Below the pieces are notes generated by a model. That model was given only the letters and a program-made list of their open reading frames with translations, was not told the origin of the DNA and searched no databases. This document shows, piece by piece, positions 60,082 to 64,000 of a DNA stretch of 64,000 nt. This stretch comes from Nocardioides sp. NBC_00368. GTDB taxonomy: Bacteria; Actinomycetota; Actinomycetes; Propionibacteriales; Nocardioidaceae. The stretch covers positions 4,280,501 through 4,344,500 of the forward strand of contig NZ_CP107970.1 of NCBI RefSeq assembly GCF_036090055.1, given 5' to 3'. The number at the start of each line of letters is the position of its first letter. Position 1 is the first letter of the stretch. The position numbers and the translations under genes were made by a program.

Positions 60082-61544
60082 ACCGCCCCATCCGCACGTT
60101 GAGTGTCGGCTGCCTGATCCTGTTCGTGGCGCTGATGCTCAACCTGACGTACGTCCAGTTCTTCAAGGCGAGCTGGTACAACAACCGCGCCGACAACCGC
60201 CGGGTCACCGAGGAGGCCTACTCGCAGCAGCGCGGCGACATCCTGGTCGGCAAGAAGGCGATCGCCACCAGCAAGCCGAGCGACGACACCTTCAAGTGGC
60301 AACGCACCTACCCCGGCGGCAAGAAGTACGCCCCGATCACGGGTTTCATGTCCTACTCCTACGGCCAGACCGGGATCGAGAGGTCCCAGGACTCGGTGCT
60401 GTCGGGCAAGGACAACAAGCTCTTCACCAACCGCCTGGTCGACCTGGTCACCAACTCCGAGCCGGCCGGCGGCAACGTCGAGCTCACCATCGACCCGAAG
60501 GTCCAGGACGCTGCGTACGAGGGCCTGACGGCGCTCGGTGACGACGTCCAAGCGGCCGCGGTGGCGATCGAGCCGAGCACCGGCAAGATCCTGGCAATGG
60601 CCTCCACGCCGACCTACAACCCCGACCGGCTGGCGACCCACGACTTCTCCGACGCGACGAAGTCCTACAACCAGCTCTCGAAGGACGACGACGAGCCGCT
60701 GCTCAACCGTTCCATCCAGACCGCGCTGCCGCCGGGCTCGACCTTCAAGCTGGTCACCGCCGCGGCCGCGATCGAGAACCTCGACATGGACGGCGACAGC
60801 AAGGTCTACGGCGGTGCGTCCCTCGACCTGCCCGGCACCACCACCGACCTGCCCAACCTCAACGGCACCAGCTGCGGCGGCGAGCAGATCACGCTGACCC
60901 GGGCGCTCGAGGTCTCGTGCAACACCGCCTTCGGCCAGCTCGGCATGGAGCTCTCCGACGAGGAGATGCAGGACCAGGCCGAGGCGTTCGGCTTCGGCCA
61001 GGACTACCTCGACGACCTCGGTCCGCTGGCCAAGAGCCAGTACCCCGCCAACGACGGCAAGGCCGAGCAGGCCCGGGCCGCGATCGGTCAGCAGAGCGTG
61101 ATCGCGACCCCGCTGCAGATGGCGATGGTCTCCGCGGGCATCGCCAACGGCGGCGAGGTCATGAAGCCCTACCTCGTCGACCGCGTCACCTCCTCCTCGC
61201 TCGACGTCATCGACCAGGGCAACCCGACCGCGATCGACAACCAGCCCGCGGTCTCGCAGGACACCGCCGAGATCCTGACCCAGATGATGGTCAGCACCGT
61301 CGACAACGGCACCGCCGAGGCGGCTTCCATCGACGGCGTGAGCGTCGCCGGCAAGACCGGCACCGCCCAGACGACGCCGGACAAGCCGCCGTACGCCTGG
61401 TTCACCTCCTTCGCCCCGGCGGAGAACCCGTCCATCGCGGTCGCCGTGATGGTCCAGAAGAGCGGCACCGAACGCAGCGAAATCGCCGGCGGACGGCTGG
61501 GCGGCCCAATCGCGAAGGCCATGATGGAGGCAGCGATCTCATGA
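60078..61544 (+). CDS. pbpA: Class B penicillin-binding protein PbpA (transpeptidase)
   Basis: A 488-residue peptidoglycan transpeptidase with an N-terminal anchor (residues 10-26, CLILFVALMLNLTYVQF). Active-site motifs are S221-TFK, SCN (in EVSCNTAF) and K426-TGT. It cross-links glycan made by RodA; beta-lactams target S221. GTG 60078 overlaps the rodA stop. In mycobacteria PbpA is a phosphorylation substrate of PknB. No unusual features. Confidence 0.95.
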   Translation: MNRPIRTLSVGCLILFVALMLNLTYVQFFKASWYNNRADNRRVTEEAYSQQRGDILVGKKAIATSKPSDDTFKWQRTYPGGKKYAPITGFMSYSYGQTGIERSQDSVLSGKDNKLFTNRLVDLVTNSEPAGGNVELTIDPKVQDAAYEGLTALGDDVQAAAVAIEPSTGKILAMASTPTYNPDRLATHDFSDATKSYNQLSKDDDEPLLNRSIQTALPPGSTFKLVTAAAAIENLDMDGDSKVYGGASLDLPGTTTDLPNLNGTSCGGEQITLTRALEVSCNTAFGQLGMELSDEEMQDQAEAFGFGQDYLDDLGPLAKSQYPANDGKAEQARAAIGQQSVIATPLQMAMVSAGIANGGEVMKPYLVDRVTSSSLDVIDQGNPTAIDNQPAVSQDTAEILTQMMVSTVDNGTAEAASIDGVSVAGKTGTAQTTPDKPPYAWFTSFAPAENPSIAVAVMVQKSGTERSEIAGGRLGGPIAKAMMEAAIS

Positions 61545-63103
61545 GTCGTTACGTATTCCACGAGCTCATCGGCACCGGCGGGATGGGCGAGGTGTGGCGG
61601 GCGACCGACACGACGCTCAACCGCGAGGTCGCGATCAAGCTCCTCAAGCCGGAGCACGCCGAGGATCCGATCGGCCGCTCCCGATTCGAGTCCGAGGCGA
61701 AGCATGCCGCCGCGCTCCATCACCCCAACGTGGTGGCCGTCTACGACGTCGGCGAGATGCCGACCGCGTCCGGCCTGATGCGCCCGTTCCTGGTGATGGA
61801 GCTGGTCGACCACAAGCCGCTCTCCGAGCTTCTCCGTGACGGTCGTCCCCTGGCCCCCGAGGTCGTACGCGACCTGCTCGGTCAGGCCGGCGACGCGCTG
61901 GCCGCCGCCCACCGGGCCGGCATCGTGCACCGCGACGTGAAGCCCGCCAACCTGCTGATCACCCCGCAGCGCAAGGTGAAGGTCACCGACTTCGGCATCG
62001 CCCGCGCCCAGGCGTCGACCGGCATCACCGGCACCGGCCAGGTGATGGGCACGCCTCAATACCTCAGCCCCGAGCAGGCACGTGGCGAGAAGGCCACGCC
62101 GGCCTCGGACGTCTACTCCCTCGGCGTGGTCGCCTTCGAGTGCCTGGCCGGCTACCGGCCGTTCCAGAAGGAGACCCCGGTCGCGACCGCGATCGCCCAC
62201 CTGCACGACCCGGTGCCGCCGCTGCCCGACCACGTCCCCGCCGACCTGGCCGCGATCGTGATGCGGAGCCTGCAGAAGGACCCGAGCCTCCGCTACGCCG
62301 ACGCGGCCGCGTTCACGGCCGCGATGGTCGGTCACGGTGCCGCCGCTGACCCCGACGCCGACGCCACCACCGTCGTCGCCGCCGCGCCCGGTGACGCGAC
62401 CGCGACGTCGGTCATGGACCCGGTCCCCTCGCCCGCTGGCACTCAGAACTTCGTCGGCATGCAGGGTGGTCCGGGCGGTCCCGAGGGTCCGACTCCGCCT
62501 CGCTACCAGGACCCCTACGACCGTTACGACGAGGACGAAGACCAGCGGCCCTGGTACAAGAAGCCGTTCAACATCGTCGTGCTCGTGATGCTGGTGGCGG
62601 TGATCGTCGCGATCATCTGGATCATCTCGACCCTCGCCGCCGACCCGGAGACGCCTCCGGCCAACGACACCTCCACCACACCCTCGGCCTCCCCGACGCC
62701 CACGCCCACGGAGAAGGCCGAAGAGGAGCCGAAGCCCGTCGAGATCGACGAGGACGCCTACATCGGCCGCAACGTCGACGAGGTGCGGTCCGAGCTGAGT
62801 GACCTCGGCCTGAACGTCAAGGTGGCGGTCCAGGACAACGACGGCAGCAACGAGCCCGACACGGTCGCCGGCCTCGACCCGACCCGCAACCTCTACGAGG
62901 GCGACCCGATCACCATCCGCTACTACGGCGAGCGTCCGGAGGTCGACCCCACTCCCACCGAGGAAGAGCCCGACGAGGAGGAGACCGACGAGGAGGAGCC
63001 GACCGACGGCGAGTCCTCCGACGGCTGGGTCTTCCCCGACATTCCCGGCGAAGAGAACACCGACGGTGGCAACGGCAACGGTAACGGGGGCGGCAATGGC
63101 TGA
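61541..63103 (+). CDS. pknA: Ser/Thr protein kinase PknA with one C-terminal PASTA-like domain
   Basis: A 520-residue membrane kinase. The kinase domain has GTGGMGEVW, K33, HRDVKPANL with catalytic D132, and DFG at 150-152. After a Pro/Asp-rich linker come a helix (about 345-367, IVVLVMLVAVIVAIIWII) and a Pro/Thr/Glu stalk. One PASTA-like domain follows (YIGRNVDEVRSELSDLGLNVKV) and then an acidic, Gly/Asn-rich tail. Mycobacterial PknA lacks PASTA domains, so this protein may sense wall fragments itself. The start overlaps the pbpA stop. Confidence 0.93.
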   Translation: MSRYVFHELIGTGGMGEVWRATDTTLNREVAIKLLKPEHAEDPIGRSRFESEAKHAAALHHPNVVAVYDVGEMPTASGLMRPFLVMELVDHKPLSELLRDGRPLAPEVVRDLLGQAGDALAAAHRAGIVHRDVKPANLLITPQRKVKVTDFGIARAQASTGITGTGQVMGTPQYLSPEQARGEKATPASDVYSLGVVAFECLAGYRPFQKETPVATAIAHLHDPVPPLPDHVPADLAAIVMRSLQKDPSLRYADAAAFTAAMVGHGAAADPDADATTVVAAAPGDATATSVMDPVPSPAGTQNFVGMQGGPGGPEGPTPPRYQDPYDRYDEDEDQRPWYKKPFNIVVLVMLVAVIVAIIWIISTLAADPETPPANDTSTTPSASPTPTPTEKAEEEPKPVEIDEDAYIGRNVDEVRSELSDLGLNVKVAVQDNDGSNEPDTVAGLDPTRNLYEGDPITIRYYGERPEVDPTPTEEEPDEEETDEEEPTDGESSDGWVFPDIPGEENTDGGNGNGNGGGNG

Positions 63104-64000
63104 GGGAGCGCTCCTCGCCGGTCGCTACGAGGTCGGCGAGCTGCTCGGCCGAGGCGGGATGGCGGAGGTCCGCAAGGGCACCGACCACCGGCTCGGCCGC
63201 GTGGTCGCGATCAAGCGGCTGCGGATGGACCTCGCCAGCGATGCGACCTTCCAGGCGCGTTTCCGGCGCGAGGCGCAGTCCTCGGCCAAGCTCAACCACC
63301 CCTCGATCGTGTCGGTCTACGACACCGGCGAGGAGAAGTCCGACGACGGCGTCGCCCAGCCCTACATCGTGATGGAGTACGTCGCCGGCCGCACGCTGCG
63401 CGACGTGCTCCGTGAGGGTCGCAAGATCCTGCCCGAGCGAGCGCTGGAGATCAGCTCCGACGTACTCAACGCGCTCGACTACAGCCACCGCAACGGGATC
63501 ATCCACCGCGACATCAAGCCGGGCAACGTCATGCTGACGCCGGCCGGTGACGTGAAGGTGATGGACTTCGGCATCGCCCGGGCGCTCAACGACGTCCAGT
63601 CCACGATGACGCAGACTGCGGCCGTCGTGGGCACCGCGCAGTACCTGAGCCCCGAGCAGGCCCGTGGCGAACAGGTCGACGCCCGCTCCGACGTCTACTC
63701 CGCCGGCTGCCTGCTCTATGAGCTGCTGACCGGCCGTCCTCCGTTCGTCGGCGACTCGCCGGTCTCGGTGGCCTACCAGCACGTTCGCGAGCACGCCCAG
63801 CCTCCCTCGGCCCACGACCCGTCGCTGCCCCGTGAGCTCGACGCGATCGTGATGAAGTCGCTGGCCAAGCGGGTCGAGGACCGTTACCAGTCGGCGCAGG
63901 CGATGCGCACCGACATCGAGCGCTATCTCGCCGGACGTCCGGTCCAGGCGACCGTGCCGCCGAGCATCGACCAGACCCAGGTCGCCCAGAACCGCACGGT
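63096..64000 (+). CDS. pknB: Ser/Thr protein kinase PknB (5' part; gene leaves the window)
   Basis: The first 301 residues are present and form the complete kinase domain: GRGGMAEVRKG, K40, HRDIKPGN with D139, DFG at 157-159, and an activation loop with TMTQTAAVVGTAQYLSPEQ, whose threonines are autophosphorylated in PknB. The region after about 275 begins the juxtamembrane linker. Membrane helix and PASTA domains would lie beyond base 64000. ATG 63096 overlaps the end of pknA by 8 bases. Confidence 0.95.
   Translation, partial: MAEGALLAGRYEVGELLGRGGMAEVRKGTDHRLGRVVAIKRLRMDLASDATFQARFRREAQSSAKLNHPSIVSVYDTGEEKSDDGVAQPYIVMEYVAGRTLRDVLREGRKILPERALEISSDVLNALDYSHRNGIIHRDIKPGNVMLTPAGDVKVMDFGIARALNDVQSTMTQTAAVVGTAQYLSPEQARGEQVDARSDVYSAGCLLYELLTGRPPFVGDSPVSVAYQHVREHAQPPSAHDPSLPRELDAIVMKSLAKRVEDRYQSAQAMRTDIERYLAGRPVQATVPPSIDQTQVAQNRT

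Overview
The window is a high-GC (roughly 70 percent) stretch of an actinomycete chromosome. The gene content and order best fit a Nocardioides-like member of the Propionibacteriales, although no 16S gene is present to prove it. Supporting signs are a complete mycofactocin locus, an NDMA-dependent methanol dehydrogenase, TANNNT-type -10 boxes with several apparently leaderless starts, and the actinobacterial fhaA-fhaB-pstP-rodA-pbpA-pknA-pknB cluster next to a tRNA-Leu, which normally lies near oriC. I saw no insertion sequence, prophage, CRISPR array or rRNA. No gap without a gene exceeds 300 bases.

Layout. 0-0.8 kb: 5' part of a CPA1 Na+/H+ antiporter gene. 0.8-9.4 kb: copper region (secreted His-rich protein, copZ, copA), a divergent AfsR/SARP regulator, an MFS efflux pump whose start sits in a hairpin, and a second HMA protein. 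9.4-12.7 kb: gcoB-gcoA, a two-component P450 aryl-O-demethylase, with a divergent AraC regulator. 12.7-13.9 kb: three small uncharacterised genes. 13.9-17.8 kb: acetyl-CoA synthetase, DUF779 protein and ExaC-type aldehyde dehydrogenase. 18-22.6 kb: GAF regulator, iron alcohol dehydrogenase and a MadS/MadR-type two-component system. 22.6-23.2 kb: acetate permease of the GPR1/FUN34/YaaH family. 23.4-28.5 kb: operon of methanol dehydrogenase (mdo), MoxR ATPase, VWA protein and a probable mycofactocin methyltransferase. 28.6-34.2 kb: overlapping mycofactocin operon mftA-B-C-D-E-SDR-mftF. 34.3-39.2 kb: sugar-acid catabolism genes with an IclR regulator. 39.2-55.8 kb: mixed accessory genes (PadR, TetR and large LuxR regulators, DoxX proteins, a second P450, MetP/MetS amino acid importer, cupin, MpaB-type oxygenase, hydrolase, DUF4331). 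55.8-64 kb: tRNA-Leu(CAG) and the cell-wall/signalling cluster, which runs out of the window inside pknB.

How it fits together. From about 9.4 to 34.2 kb the genes form a coherent C1/C2 alcohol and lignin-monomer block. GcoAB releases formaldehyde from methoxy-aromatics. Mdo and the iron alcohol dehydrogenase handle methanol, formaldehyde or ethanol with mycofactocin as the likely redox partner. ExaC oxidises acetaldehyde, Acs activates acetate and the permease moves acetate. Several promoters in this block carry CRP-like TGTGA-N6-TCACA boxes, and the mftA and mdo promoters are near copies of each other, suggesting joint control of cofactor and enzyme. The MoxR/VWA pair next to mdo carries histidine-rich segments and is the best candidate for a poorly described metal or cofactor loading system.
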